From an uncultured Clostridia bacterium (GTDB lineage: Bacteria > Bacillota > Clostridia > Oscillospirales > Acutalibacteraceae): a DNA stretch of 64,000 bases. A model generated the notes under the pieces. The model made no database searches and was not told the origin of the DNA. It worked only from the letters and a program-made list of their open reading frames with translations. Location of the stretch: contig CALEJF010000030.1 in NCBI GenBank assembly GCA_937898625.1, positions 62,001 to 126,000 on the forward strand, given 5' to 3'. The translations under genes and the position numbers were made by a program. The stretch's first letter is position 1. The number at the start of each line of letters is the position of its first letter. Shown in pieces: positions 50,378 through 61,000 of this stretch.

Positions 50378-50626
50378 AGCCATCATTCCTTAAAAAGTAT
50401 TATAGTAATTATATAATGAAAATTTCAAAATTACAACAAAAAACAATGGATAAATACTGACTGTGTGCAAATTGTCGAAAACTCTTGTCGAACTGTACAA
50501 ATTTTGAGACGAAAGTTTGTATAGTTATTTTTATTCTACACCTTTCTTTAATTTTGTTTTTGTGATAATATAATAGCACTATTTTCAGCCATGTTGTGAT
50601 GTGGCGTGTTTGAAGGATGTATAATA
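50378..50626 (+). other. Divergent intergenic region
   Basis: No gene is seen. It contains TATAAT boxes near 50571 on the plus strand and GACGAAAGTTTGTATAG and TGTGCAAATTGTCG words that could be operators of the XRE protein that follows. No symmetrical site is convincing. Confidence 0.35.
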
Positions 50627-50851
50627 ATGGAATTCAGTGAAAGATTAAAATATCTCAGATGCTCGAAAATCCCTACTATAACTCAAAAGGATTTGGCAAA
50701 TGCAATTGGTGTTACTCAAAGGAAAATATCTTTTATGGAAACAGGCACAACGGAGCCATCGTTAAAGGACATTAAAGCACTTTGTAAGTATTTCAGCGTT
50801 TCAGCCGATTATCTTCTTGGGTTGCCTAAAAATATGAACTTTCCGGAGTAA
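50627..50851 (+). CDS. Small XRE-family DNA-binding protein
   Basis: A 74-residue helix-turn-helix protein with the XRE core LRCSKIPTITQKDLANAIG, recognition helix TQRKISFMETG and the ending KYFSVSADYLLGLPK. With no sensor domain, it is a simple regulator. The start follows GAAGGATG; an upstream frame start at 50606 lacks a good site. It lies three bases before nth, so it is probably co-transcribed and may regulate that operon. Confidence 0.87.
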   Translation: MEFSERLKYLRCSKIPTITQKDLANAIGVTQRKISFMETGTTEPSLKDIKALCKYFSVSADYLLGLPKNMNFPE

Positions 50852-50854
50852 TAT

Positions 50855-51481
50855 ATGACGAAAAAAGAACGCGCAAGACTTCTTGTTGAGGGCTTAAAAA
50901 AAGAATACCCCGACGCAATTTGTTCGTTGACTGCTGACAATCCCTTTGAGTTGCTTGTGGCTACAAGGCTTTCTGCACAATGTACGGATGCAAGAGTTAA
51001 TCTCGTTACACCTGCACTTTTCAGTAAATACAGGACACTTGATGATTATGTAAATGCCGATGTAAAGGATATTGAGGAGATTATTCACTCTTGTGGATTT
51101 TATCACGGTAAGGCTCGCGATATAATTGAAATGGCAAGGGGAGTAAGGGATAGATTTAATGGTATTGTTCCCGATAATATTGAAGATTTGACCTCTCTGC
51201 AGGGTGTTGGCAGAAAAACAGCCAATTTAATTGTTGGTGATGTATATAAAAAACCTGCCGTTGTGGCGGATACTCATTTAATAAGACTGACTAACCGAAT
51301 GGGACTTGTAAATACAAAAGACCCTAAAAAGGTTGAAATGGAGTTAAAGAAAATTCTTCCACCTGAGGAGAGTAACGATTTTTGTCATCGTGCAGTTCTC
51401 CACGGCAGAGCAGTATGTACAGCGCGAAAAGCAAATTGTGAAAACTGCTCATTAAAAGATGTTTGCAAAAAGATAATGTAA
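50855..51481 (+). CDS. nth: Endonuclease III
   Basis: DNA glycosylase/AP lyase that removes oxidised pyrimidines. The 208-residue protein has the helix-hairpin-helix LQGVGRKTANLI with catalytic Lys, the aspartate in VVADTHLIRLTNR, and a C-terminal [4Fe-4S] motif with C-x6-C-x2-C-x5-C spacing (CTARKANCENCSLKDVC). Full length. Confidence 0.96.
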   Translation: MTKKERARLLVEGLKKEYPDAICSLTADNPFELLVATRLSAQCTDARVNLVTPALFSKYRTLDDYVNADVKDIEEIIHSCGFYHGKARDIIEMARGVRDRFNGIVPDNIEDLTSLQGVGRKTANLIVGDVYKKPAVVADTHLIRLTNRMGLVNTKDPKKVEMELKKILPPEESNDFCHRAVLHGRAVCTARKANCENCSLKDVCKKIM

Positions 51482-51487
51482 TCAATT

Positions 51488-51569
51488 TCGTAGGGGACGG
51501 CATCCCCGACGCCCCAAAGTAATCTAATGGTTAAACTTAAGGGTCGTCGAGGACGCCGACCCCTACGAA
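51488..51569. repeat. TGTAGGGG-type inverted-repeat element
   Basis: About 80 bp bounded by TCGTAGGGG and CCCCTACGA, with GGGGACGGCATCCCC and GTCGTCGAGGACGCCGAC inside. Related to 13508-13652 and 22085-22112. It follows nth and could also serve as a weak terminator. Confidence 0.68.
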
Positions 51570-51590
51570 TTAAAGTATCCTGTTTATATA

Positions 51591-51620
51591 TTGTATTTTA
51601 TATTTAATTTATGCTATACT
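51591..51620 (+). promoter_or_regulatory. Promoter of the unknown membrane protein
   Basis: TTGTAT (51591-51596), an 18-base spacer ending in TGC (extended -10) and TATACT (51615-51620). Confidence 0.6.
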
Positions 51621-51651
51621 ATTAACATATTATGGAAATGAGGTAAAAATT

Positions 51652-53406
51652 ATGGACCCAATTAATGTAGATTTTGGTAATAAAAGCGTAATGCCCGAAA
51701 CACCAAAGGGAAGCACATGGAAAAAAGTTCTTGTAAGTCTTTTGGTTTCTTTGGTTGTGGCTGGGATTGCTTATTATCTTATGCTCCCTGCACTCAATTT
51801 TAAGGCACTTGAACTTTACATTTACCTTGCAGTAGTAATTCTGTCATATATTGCTGCTTTTGGTGTGGTTTCAAGGGCATATTTTCGTCCTGAGTATATG
51901 GAATATGCAAAGAATAAGGTGAAAATTCCCATTATACTTATCCTTGCTCTTGTTGTAGTTGTGGCAATAGGATTTGTCACAGGTGCAGAATTTTTCCGTG
52001 CAAAGGACTATGCAAAGATTATTGATGTTAAAGAAGGCGACTTTGCAGAGGATATTGCTGAAATTGATTTCCGGAGTGTACCCAGACTTGATAAGGATTC
52101 ATCAAATATGCTCGCAACCCGTGCTTTAGGTGACCTTTCTGACTATGTTTCACAGTTTGTTGTAAATGAGTATTATTCAACACAGATTAACTATAAAGGC
52201 ACTCCGGTCCGTGTGCAGTCACTTGAATATGGTGATGTTTTTAAATGGCTTAAAAATACAAAGAATGGTATTCCTGCATATATCATTGTTGATATGACAA
52301 CTCAAAAGGCTGAGCCTGTAAGACTCGAAGAGGGTATGAAATATTCACCTGCAGAGCATTTTAATGAATATCTTATCCGTCATGTCCGCTTTAAGTATCC
52401 TACACTTATGTTTGGTGACCCTTCATTTGAAATCGACGAAACAGGCAGACCATTCTGGATTGTTCCCGTGCTTGATAAGACAATTGGTCTTTTTGGCGGC
52501 ACAGATGTAATTGGTGCAATTATTGTTGACTCAATCAATGGTGACACAACTCTTATTTCAACAAGTCTTGACGGCACAACAAAGCTTCCTACTGATAAAT
52601 TTGTAAACGATAAAGAGTTTCAATGGATTGACAGAGTTTATTCTTCAACAATCGTAAATCAGCAGTATAATTACTATGGTAAATATAATCAGGGCTTCTG
52701 GAATTCAATAATCGGTCAGGAAAATGTTCGTGTTACAAGTCAGGGATATAATTATTTAGCACTTAACGATGATGTTTATATGTACACAGGCGTAACATCA
52801 ATCAGTTCTGACCAGTCAATTATCGGTTTTGTTCTTATTAACCAGAGAACAAAAGAGGCTGTTTATTACCAACAAGCAGGTGCTCTTGAAGAAACAGCAA
52901 GAACCTCTGCACAAGGTAAGGTTCAGGAAAAAGGCTATGTTGCAACTTTCCCACTTCTTCTCAATGTAAGCGGTGAACCAACATACTTTATGGCTCTTAA
53001 GGATGCAAGCCAGTTTGTTAAGATGTATGCAATGGTTAATGTTGAGCAGTCAACAATAGTTGGTGTTGGTTCTAACCTTACAGAATGTATTGAGAATTAC
53101 GCATTAGAACTCGAAAAGAGTGGTGTTAATGTGGATGTTGATGTGGACTCAATGGGCGAGGAGCAAACACCTGATGCACCAAAGGTTGAAACTATTGATG
53201 TAACAGGCACAGTTGAGGAAATCAGAAGCACCATCACAGGTGGCGAAACTTATTTCTACATTAAACTTACGGACAATGCAACATATTATAAGGTTGCTGT
53301 TAAGGATGCAGAAAAAATTGTAATCCTCAATGTTGGCGACACAATAACATTCACAGTCAATAAAGACGCAACGGGCGAAATTGTGACAGTCAATTCAGTA
53401 AAATAA
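51652..53406 (+). CDS. Unknown membrane-anchored protein with large extracytoplasmic domain
   Basis: Not recognised with confidence. The 584-residue protein has a soluble N terminus of about 24 residues and three hydrophobic helices (about 24-42, 52-74 and 92-113), then a large, mostly soluble part of about 450 residues. The soluble part has repeated patterns in which a two-strand unit ends in D-x-T-x-x or G-x-x-I-V-D (IPAYIIVDMTTQKAEPV, VIGAIIVDSINGDTTLI, IIGFVLINQRTKEAVYY), suggesting three similar domains. The end (TIDVTGTVEEIRSTITGG, then YFYIKLTDNATYYKVAV) resembles an OB-like small beta domain. No catalytic motif is seen. It is a single gene with its own promoter and terminator. The repeat pattern hints at PepSY-like or other small alpha/beta repeats, but that is a guess. 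Confidence 0.55.
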   Translation: MDPINVDFGNKSVMPETPKGSTWKKVLVSLLVSLVVAGIAYYLMLPALNFKALELYIYLAVVILSYIAAFGVVSRAYFRPEYMEYAKNKVKIPIILILALVVVVAIGFVTGAEFFRAKDYAKIIDVKEGDFAEDIAEIDFRSVPRLDKDSSNMLATRALGDLSDYVSQFVVNEYYSTQINYKGTPVRVQSLEYGDVFKWLKNTKNGIPAYIIVDMTTQKAEPVRLEEGMKYSPAEHFNEYLIRHVRFKYPTLMFGDPSFEIDETGRPFWIVPVLDKTIGLFGGTDVIGAIIVDSINGDTTLISTSLDGTTKLPTDKFVNDKEFQWIDRVYSSTIVNQQYNYYGKYNQGFWNSIIGQENVRVTSQGYNYLALNDDVYMYTGVTSISSDQSIIGFVLINQRTKEAVYYQQAGALEETARTSAQGKVQEKGYVATFPLLLNVSGEPTYFMALKDASQFVKMYAMVNVEQSTIVGVGSNLTECIENYALELEKSGVNVDVDVDSMGEEQTPDAPKVETIDVTGTVEEIRSTITGGETYFYIKLTDNATYYKVAVKDAEKIVILNVGDTITFTVNKDATGEIVTVNSVK

Positions 53407-53426
53407 TCAATACACCATTAATTTAA

Positions 53427-53458
53427 AAACCGGACAGGATTTCCTGCCCGGTTTCTTT
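53427..53458. terminator. Bidirectional terminator
   Basis: AAACCGG and CAGG (53427-53438) pair with CCTG and CCGGTTT (53443-53454), with loop ATTT and T's or A's on both flanks. It separates the membrane protein gene from the convergent beta-galactosidase. Confidence 0.8.
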
Positions 53459-53471
53459 GTGTTATATTAAC

Positions 53472-56400
53472 TTATTTAATCGGTGACATACGGAATGTGT
53501 ATGTATAAACCTTATTTGGTTTGAGTTGATACTTTTCTCTAACCTGTGCGTCACCCGGCATATCGCCACCAACACCTATTTGATTTAAGTCAACATTGAA
53601 TGTTGTAATATCATAATGTGGTAATTCGTGGATATGCTTTGCAAGTTGTAACTGGTCTTGAGTGTAATGCCATGCACTGAAACAAATTGGTGTGTCACCC
53701 ATAGCCTCAAAGCGAAGACCTTTATTTTCCTTGTTTCTGATTTCAACCCATCTAACATCGGTACGGTTACCATTTTCCTGTGGTCTCATATAATGATGTT
53801 CAAGGTCTGCAACACTCTTTTCGTGGAGAGTAATCTTACCACCTGTTTTTCTGTCAAAATATGTTTCCTGTGGGCCACGACCATACCATTTAACCTGGTC
53901 AAATTCGCGAAGAAGTCCCATCTTTGTACCGAAACGGAGAAGATTGAAATTCTTTGGTGTACCTGTGTGAGAAATCTCAATGCTACCGTCAGGACTGATT
54001 ACGAATTTAGATGTAACACCTGAGAAGAATTGAACACTCCAGTTAATTTCCACAACAACCTGACCGAGAGAATTCTTTGCAACTGATTTAACTGTTCCCT
54101 TTGCATTGTTTGTTGCTCTCTGCCAGTTGAAATATGGGTGGAACGGGATAAGGAATGGTACGAAGTTTGTATTTGAAAGGTCGTTGTCAGTTACCGCACG
54201 GAAATAGTTTGGAGTAACTGCTGCTTTAAGGTATTCTTTGCCATCGTATTTAAGTGATGTGATTTTACCACCGTCAATTTTAATAGAGAATCCGTCGCTG
54301 TTAGCAAATACCATATTACCATTCTTGATATATGTAATCTGACCGTCAATAAATGTCTTTTCTTCAGGTTTAACAGTTTTCACAACAAACTGGTCAAAGC
54401 CTTGCTCATATCCTGCCTCACACCAAGGATGTGCAGTTTTGTTAAGGAATGAAACAATAAGTACACATTCCTTTTCAGGAAGACTTGCTAAATCATAAGG
54501 AATTGTAAAATCAACCTGTGAAAGTGGAGCACAGTTAATGTCAACAATGCCACTCTGAATTTCAACACCCTCTGCCTGCAAACTCCACTTGAACTCAAAA
54601 TCTGAAAGGTCAGTAAAGAGTTTCTTGTTGATAAGAGTGAATTCGCCCTTGTTCAAATCTTTTTCCTTAACCTTGATTTCACAATAAACCTTCTTGACCT
54701 CAAAGTATGATGGGTGAGGTTTTCTGTCGGCTGTGATAATACCGTTTGCATTAAAGTATGTGTTCGAGCCCGTCATAGCAGTTGTGTTAGGAAGATGTGT
54801 GTATCTGCCCGGCTCATATGGCTCAAAGTCAGTACCGTAAAGCCATTGGTCGCCCTTTTCTGTCTTTCTGCGGATTGCCTGGTCAACAAAGTCCCAGATA
54901 TAACCACCACACATATGCTCGTGTGCTTCAAAGTCATCCATATATTCCTGGAAGTTACCAAGGCTGTTTTCCATAGCGTGAGCATATTCACAAAGAAGAA
55001 CAGGTCTGCAGTAATCCTCTTTCTTAATTGGCTTTGAGTCGGCTGCAAGAGCATTTGCAATATTGTCATAAAGTGAGATTTCAATAGGCTCTTTGTTGCA
55101 GAGTTTCTTCATAACACTTTCAACAGGATACATTCTTGAAATAACATCACTCTTTGTAAAGTTAAAGTCGCCTTCATAGTGGAATTGACGAGTGCTGTCT
55201 AATTTAAGGGCAGCTTTCTTCATTTCCATAAAGTTGCTACCGTCACCGGCCTCGTTACCCAGTGACCACATAAATACACAAGCGTGGTTTCTGTCACGGA
55301 GTACCATTCTTTCCATTCTGTCAACAACTGCTGCTGTCCACATTGGGTTATCCCCCGGAACACCCTTACGGCGAACACCGTGAGTTTCAAGGTCACATTC
55401 GTCCATAACATAGAAACCATATTCGTCACAGAGTTCATAGAAATATGGGTCGTCAGGATAATGGGAAGTACGAATAGAGTTAATATTCGCATTCTTCATA
55501 AAGTTGAGGTCCTGATGGTATCTTTCAGTTGGAACTGCCCAACCGTTATCAGGGTCAAAGTCGTGACGGTTAACACCACGAAGCATAAGTGGTTTACCAT
55601 TGAAAAGGAACTTTTCGCCGATAATTTCAACTTTCTTGAAGCCAAAACGGATTGACTTGTATGTTGTCTTTCCGTCTGCAGTAATACTGATGAGTAATTT
55701 ATAAAGATATGGACTTTCAGCGGACCATTTCTTTGGATTTTCAATCAACTTGTTAAATGTGATTTTACCACCGTCAGTTTCTGTTTCACCAAGGAGGATT
55801 CTGCTGTCCCCGTCAATGATTTCTGCCTTAACTTTTGCAGTACCGTTTTTATCGTAGTTGTTTACCTGAATTTCAAGGGAAGTGTTACTGTCTTTATATT
55901 CAGCATCTAAATCAGTTGTAATAAAGAAATCACGAATACATTTTTTAGGCTCAGCGAAAACATAAACCTCTCTGTAAAGACCGCAAAGAAGCCACATATC
56001 CTGATTTTCAAGATAAGCACCGTCAGAAAAACGGTAAACTTTAACTGCAACTCTGTTTGAGCCCTTACGAGCAAATTTTGTAATGTCAAATTCGTGAGGA
56101 GTCATTGAACCCTGTGAGTAACCAACATATTCACCATTGAGATAAACCTCAATAGCAGATTTTGCAGCACCGAAGTGTAAAAATATTTCCTGACCGTCAA
56201 AGTTTTCAGGCATATGGAAATCACGAACATAAATACCGATTTCCTGCATATCGTGGTCGATTGATGGAATTTTGTTTTTGCTTCTGCTGATTGCACGGCA
56301 ATATGTAGACGCATAGTAGTAAGGATAACTTTCAGTATCCTGACCAATCTGCCAAACTGACGGAACATCAATATCACGCCAGAAAGAAGGGTCAAAACTG

Positions 56401-56603
56401 TCAAGATAAAAATCTGTAGGACAGTTGTTAAGTCCTCTCTGCCAATGGAATTTCCATTTGCCGTTAAGACTCATTTTTGTAGCCGGTGTAGCTCTACCAA
56501 GAGCATCTGCTTCGTTGTCATAAGAAAAAGCAATAACGTGACCGTCTTCCTTGTTTCTCTTAAAGACTGCGGGATTTTCCCAATCATAAGTATAACTTCT
56601 CAT
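53472..56603 (-). CDS. lacZ: Beta-galactosidase (GH2, LacZ type)
   Basis: A five-domain beta-galactosidase of 1043 residues. It has the N-terminal jelly-roll (WQRGLNNCPTDFYLDSF, DVPSVWQIGQ, SQGSMTPHEFDIT), immunoglobulin-like domains and a TIM barrel. Acid/base Glu lies in SLGNEAGDGSNF near 451, and the nucleophile in LCEYAHAMENSLGN near 538. The C-terminal domain has the LacZ signature WYGRGPQETYFDRK. No signal peptide, so cytoplasmic. I start at ATG 56603 (MRSYTYDW) after GGAGGGAA. The DUF815 ATPase gene lies 20 bases upstream on the same strand. Confidence 0.94.
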   Translation of the reverse strand: MRSYTYDWENPAVFKRNKEDGHVIAFSYDNEADALGRATPATKMSLNGKWKFHWQRGLNNCPTDFYLDSFDPSFWRDIDVPSVWQIGQDTESYPYYYASTYCRAISRSKNKIPSIDHDMQEIGIYVRDFHMPENFDGQEIFLHFGAAKSAIEVYLNGEYVGYSQGSMTPHEFDITKFARKGSNRVAVKVYRFSDGAYLENQDMWLLCGLYREVYVFAEPKKCIRDFFITTDLDAEYKDSNTSLEIQVNNYDKNGTAKVKAEIIDGDSRILLGETETDGGKITFNKLIENPKKWSAESPYLYKLLISITADGKTTYKSIRFGFKKVEIIGEKFLFNGKPLMLRGVNRHDFDPDNGWAVPTERYHQDLNFMKNANINSIRTSHYPDDPYFYELCDEYGFYVMDECDLETHGVRRKGVPGDNPMWTAAVVDRMERMVLRDRNHACVFMWSLGNEAGDGSNFMEMKKAALKLDSTRQFHYEGDFNFTKSDVISRMYPVESVMKKLCNKEPIEISLYDNIANALAADSKPIKKEDYCRPVLLCEYAHAMENSLGNFQEYMDDFEAHEHMCGGYIWDFVDQAIRRKTEKGDQWLYGTDFEPYEPGRYTHLPNTTAMTGSNTYFNANGIITADRKPHPSYFEVKKVYCEIKVKEKDLNKGEFTLINKKLFTDLSDFEFKWSLQAEGVEIQSGIVDINCAPLSQVDFTIPYDLASLPEKECVLIVSFLNKTAHPWCEAGYEQGFDQFVVKTVKPEEKTFIDGQITYIKNGNMVFANSDGFSIKIDGGKITSLKYDGKEYLKAAVTPNYFRAVTDNDLSNTNFVPFLIPFHPYFNWQRATNNAKGTVKSVAKNSLGQVVVEINWSVQFFSGVTSKFVISPDGSIEISHTGTPKNFNLLRFGTKMGLLREFDQVKWYGRGPQETYFDRKTGGKITLHEKSVADLEHHYMRPQENGNRTDVRWVEIRNKENKGLRFEAMGDTPICFSAWHYTQDQLQLAKHIHELPHYDITTFNVDLNQIGVGGDMPGDAQVREKYQLKPNKVYTYTFRMSPIK

Positions 56604-56623
56604 ATTTCCCTCCAAATATATCT

Positions 56624-57811
56624 TTACTCAGTTTTTGAAGCAAGATATTCAATAAATTGTTTTGCTGTTCTCGGACTTCTTCCGCCGTTGCGAATTGCAA
56701 ATGCCTCGGCAGCTAAATCCAACTCATTTTTGTCCATACATATATTATACTGTATAGAAAGATTTTCTACAATAGATAAATACAAATCTTTATTAGGTCT
56801 TGAGAAAGTAATTTTAAGACCAAATCTTGCAGAAAGACTCATTATCTCCTGAATTGTGTCCTGAAGGTGAATATCATCACCGCTTCTGTCAGAAAAATTC
56901 TCCTTTACGAGGTTTCTGCGATTACTTGTGGCGTAGATTGCAATATTTTCAGTTTTACCTGAAACACCACCTTCAAGAATTGCTTTTAAAGCACCAAAAT
57001 CACTGTCGTTTGAAGAAAAACTTAAATCGTCGATAAAAATAATGAATTTCAATGGGTTATCTGCCAATCGGTCAATAACATCGGGCAGGGAGTATAGCTG
57101 GTTTTTCTTGATTTCAATAAGTCGTAATCCCATTGTGTAGTATTCGTTTACAATAGCCTTAATTGTACTGCTCTTACCACTACCTGCATCACCATAGAGA
57201 AGCACATTGTTGCAAGGCTTACCCTGAATGAGTGCCATTGTGTTGTCAATAACCTTTTGTCTTTCCATTTCATAACCACTCATCTGGGACAGACGCTGTG
57301 GGTCAGGAAATTTAACGGGAATAATCTTTTCATCCTTAAATAAAAACATATGGTGTGTTGCATAAATACCATATCCCGTTGTTTTGATTGACGAAATCTT
57401 TTTGTTATATTCATCCTTTACAGAAAGGTCGCTGTTTTTCCATTCAGGTAAATATATGTCGGTATTACAGATTGCTTTTACATCATCACAAGAGATTTGA
57501 GAAAGTTTTCGGAAAAATTCCAATTCGCTTTCAACAGCCTTTTGCATAAGAGGGGATATATTACCTTTTGCAGATTCTTTTACATATATATTCTCGTCAT
57601 TCTGTAAAGCTGAATTTATGTATTCACACAAATCGTCAGTCTTTTCGTAAAGGGAAGAAACGAAATCGGAATAGAGGAAAACAAATTTGTCTTTATTATC
57701 GCCGTAACATTCCAAAAGTTCTAAAAGTGATGAAACACATTTATCCTTTAATACATTTTTAAATATAACAACTGCCTTTGCAGAGAGTGTTAAATCAGTA
57801 AAACTTTTCAT
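56624..57811 (-). CDS. DUF815 family AAA-type ATPase
   Basis: A 395-residue P-loop ATPase. The Walker A is YGDAGSGKSSTI near 205, Walker B is FIIFIDDLSF, a sensor segment is YATSNRRNLV, and an arginine-rich region follows (DRSGDDIHLQD). The N-terminal 180 residues are unique to DUF815. The family's function is not established; its ATPase core is related to chaperone-type or DNA-loading ATPases. It is upstream of the beta-galactosidase in the same direction, with no obvious functional link. Start ATG 57811 follows AAGGAAG. Confidence 0.85.
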   Translation of the reverse strand: MKSFTDLTLSAKAVVIFKNVLKDKCVSSLLELLECYGDNKDKFVFLYSDFVSSLYEKTDDLCEYINSALQNDENIYVKESAKGNISPLMQKAVESELEFFRKLSQISCDDVKAICNTDIYLPEWKNSDLSVKDEYNKKISSIKTTGYGIYATHHMFLFKDEKIIPVKFPDPQRLSQMSGYEMERQKVIDNTMALIQGKPCNNVLLYGDAGSGKSSTIKAIVNEYYTMGLRLIEIKKNQLYSLPDVIDRLADNPLKFIIFIDDLSFSSNDSDFGALKAILEGGVSGKTENIAIYATSNRRNLVKENFSDRSGDDIHLQDTIQEIMSLSARFGLKITFSRPNKDLYLSIVENLSIQYNICMDKNELDLAAEAFAIRNGGRSPRTAKQFIEYLASKTE

Positions 57812-57856
57812 ATTTTGACTTCCTTAAAAATTTTTCCATTTTTGGAAAATTAACTA

Positions 57857-57885
57857 TTGACATATTGACTTGACATGTATATAAT
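57857..57885 (+). promoter_or_regulatory. Perfect consensus promoter of rpoBC
   Basis: TTGACA (57857-57862), a 17-base spacer ending in TGTA and TATAAT (57880-57885). Exact consensus. A second TTGACA at 57870-57875 lies within the spacer. The leader to rpoB is about 180 bases. Confidence 0.88.
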
Positions 57886-57892
57886 AGTAAAT

Positions 57893-58070
57893 TGCTATTA
57901 AAATGGAATTGTATACGCTGGAGCATTTTTCGTAAAAAGAATTTTACCATAATTTGTTACGAAAATCAAGGTGTAAAACAACTTTAATTTAATAATCTCC
58001 ACGCCTTATATACTATGTATATAGATATGGGGCTCAGGAATAAAAAAACGAACGGAGAGTGATAAGCCCT
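57893..58070 (+). other. Untranslated leader of rpoB
   Basis: About 180 bases between the predicted start and rpoB without a reading frame. It includes TTTTTCGTAAAAAG and CTTATATACTATGTATATAG words able to form weak hairpins. No rplJ/rplL genes and no L10 leader are present here. Confidence 0.4.
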
Positions 58071-61000
58071 ATGGTAAATGTCAAACCGGTAAAACTTGGC
58101 AGAAATACCCGTATGAGTTTCTCAAAGATTAATGAGGTTATGCAGATGCCTAATCTTATTGAGGTGCAGAAAAATTCATACAAGTGGTTCCTTGAAACAG
58201 GACTTAAAGAGGTGTTCCGTGATATCGATGCAATCACCGATTACACAGGAAATCTCGAATTGACTTTTGTGGATTATCGTATGGACGATAAGCCAAAGTA
58301 CACAGTCAAAGAGTGTAAAGAAAGAGATGCAACTTATGCAGCTCCACTCCGAGTTACCGCACGTCTCTTCAATAAGGAGACAGGTGAGGTCAAGGAAAAC
58401 GAAGTTTATATGGGCGATTTCCCACTGATGACAGACAGTGGTACATTTGTTATTAACGGTGCAGAGCGTGTTATTATTTCACAGCTTGTTCGTTCACCAA
58501 GTGTGTATTACGGAATGACTCATGACAAGACAGGTAAGGAACTTTACACAACAACTGTAATTCCTAACCGTGGTGCTTGGCTGGAATATGAGACAGACCA
58601 GAATGACCTTTTCTATGTAAGAATTGATAAAAACAGAAAGATTTTTATTACTACATTTATCCGTGCATTGGGTCTTAGTTCAAATGCCGAGATTATGGAG
58701 TTCTTCGGCTATGACGACAGAATCGTAGCAACTCTTGAAAAGGATACTACGGTTAATACAGAGCAGGCTCTTATTGAGGTTTACAAGAAACTTCGTCCGG
58801 GTGAACCACCTGCACTTGAAACAGCTCAGGCACATCTTGACGGTCTTTTCTTTGACGCACATCGCTATGATATGTCAAGAGTTGGTCGTTATAAGTATAA
58901 TAAGAAACTTGCTATCTCTTGTCGTATTGCAGGTAAAACTGTTAAAGAGCCTGTTATCAGCAAACTCACAGGTGAGATTATGGCTGATACAGGGGATGTA
59001 ATCAGCGAAGAACTTGCTTACAGAATGGAGCAGGAGGGCGTTGACACAGTTATCCTTGATGTTGAGGGTAAAGAAGTAAAAGTTTACTCCAACGGTATGG
59101 TTGATATCGGTGAATATGTTCCTATGTTCACAGAAGAAGAACTTGAAGAGATAGGCATCAACGAAAAAGTTCGTTTCGATGTTCTTATGGAAGTTCTTGA
59201 TAAATGTGGCGACAATAAGGAAGCACTCGCAGAGGAAATGGCTCTTCGTGCAGATGACCTTATTCCAAAGCACATTATTAAAGAAGATATCTTTGCAACA
59301 ATCAACTACCTTAACGGTTTGGCATCAGGTATCGGCGTTACAGATGACATTGACCACCTTGGTAACCGTCGTATCCGTTCAGTTGGTGAACTTCTTCAGA
59401 ACCAGTTCAGAATTGGTTTTGCAAGAATGGAAAGAGTTGTTAAAGAAAGAATGACACTTCAGGGTCAGGAGCCTGATAAAGTAACTCCTGTTGCCCTTAT
59501 CAATATTCGTCCTGTAATGGCTGCTATTAAGGAATTCTTTGGTTCTTCTCCACTTTCACAGTTTATGGACCAGACAAACCCATTGGCAGAACTTACACAT
59601 AAGAGAAGACTTTCAGCACTCGGTCCTGGCGGTCTTTCTCGTGACCGTGCAGGTTTCGAGGTTCGTGACGTTCACTATTCACACTATGGTAGAATGTGTC
59701 CTATCGAAACTCCTGAAGGTCCTAACATCGGTCTTATCTCTTACCTTGCAACATTCTCAAGAATTAACAAGTACGGTTTCATCGAAGCTCCTTTCAGAAG
59801 AATTGATAAAGAAACAGGTACTGTTCTTTCTGAAGTTGAATATATGACTGCCGATGTTGAGGATAATTACATCGTTGCTCAGGCTAACGAACCTCTCGAC
59901 GAAAACGGCAAATTCATCAATGCAAAGCTTACTGCTCGTCACAGAGATAACTTCCTTGAAGTTGCTACAACAGAAGCAGACTATATGGACGTTTCTCCAA
60001 AGATGGTTGTTTCAGTTGCTACTGCAATGATTCCATTCCTTGAAAACGACGACGCAAACCGTGCTTTGATGGGTTCTAACATGCAGCGTCAGGCTGTTCC
60101 GCTTCTTAAAACAGATTCTCCTATCGTTGGTACAGGTATGGAATACAAGGCAGCTGTTGACTCAGGTACAGTTGTTCTTGCAAAACGCGCAGGTACAGTT
60201 ACTCAAATGGATGCAAAGACAATCGCAATCACAACTGCTGATGGCGAAGTTGATACTTATGAGCTTATTAAGTTTATGCGTTCCAACCAGGGTACTTGCA
60301 TCAATCAGCGTCCTATCGTAGCAATCGGTCAGGAAGTAGAAGCAGGGGAAGTTATCGCTGACGGTCCTGCAACATCAAATGGTGAAATCTCCCTTGGTAA
60401 GAATGCCCTTATCGGCTTTATGACTTGGGAAGGTTATAACTACGAAGACGCCGTTCTCATTAACGAAAAACTCGTAAGAGATGATGTTTACACATCAATT
60501 CATATTGAAGAATATGAAATCGAAGCTCGTGACACTAAACTTGGACCGGAAGACATCACAAGAGATATTCCAAATGTTGGTGAAGATGCTCTTAAAGACC
60601 TTGATGAAGACGGTATTATCCGTGTTGGTGCTGAGGTTCACTCAGGCGACATTCTCGTTGGTAAGGTTACACCAAAGGGTGAAACAGATGTTGCAACTGC
60701 TGAAGAGAGAATTCTTCGTGCTATCTTTGGTGAAAAGGCTAAAGAAGTTCGTGATACATCCCTTCGTGTTCCTCACGGTGAATACGGTATCGTTGTTGAT
60801 GTTGAAGTATTTACAAGAGAAAACAGCGATGAATTAAGTCCCGGTGTTAATAAGATTGTTCGTTGCTATATCGCACAGAAGAGAAAACTTTCAGTCGGTG
60901 ACAAGATGGCTGGTCGTCACGGTAACAAGGGTGTTGTTTCCCGTATCCTTCCTCAGGAAGATATGCCTTTCCTTGATGATGGTACTCCACTTGATATCGT

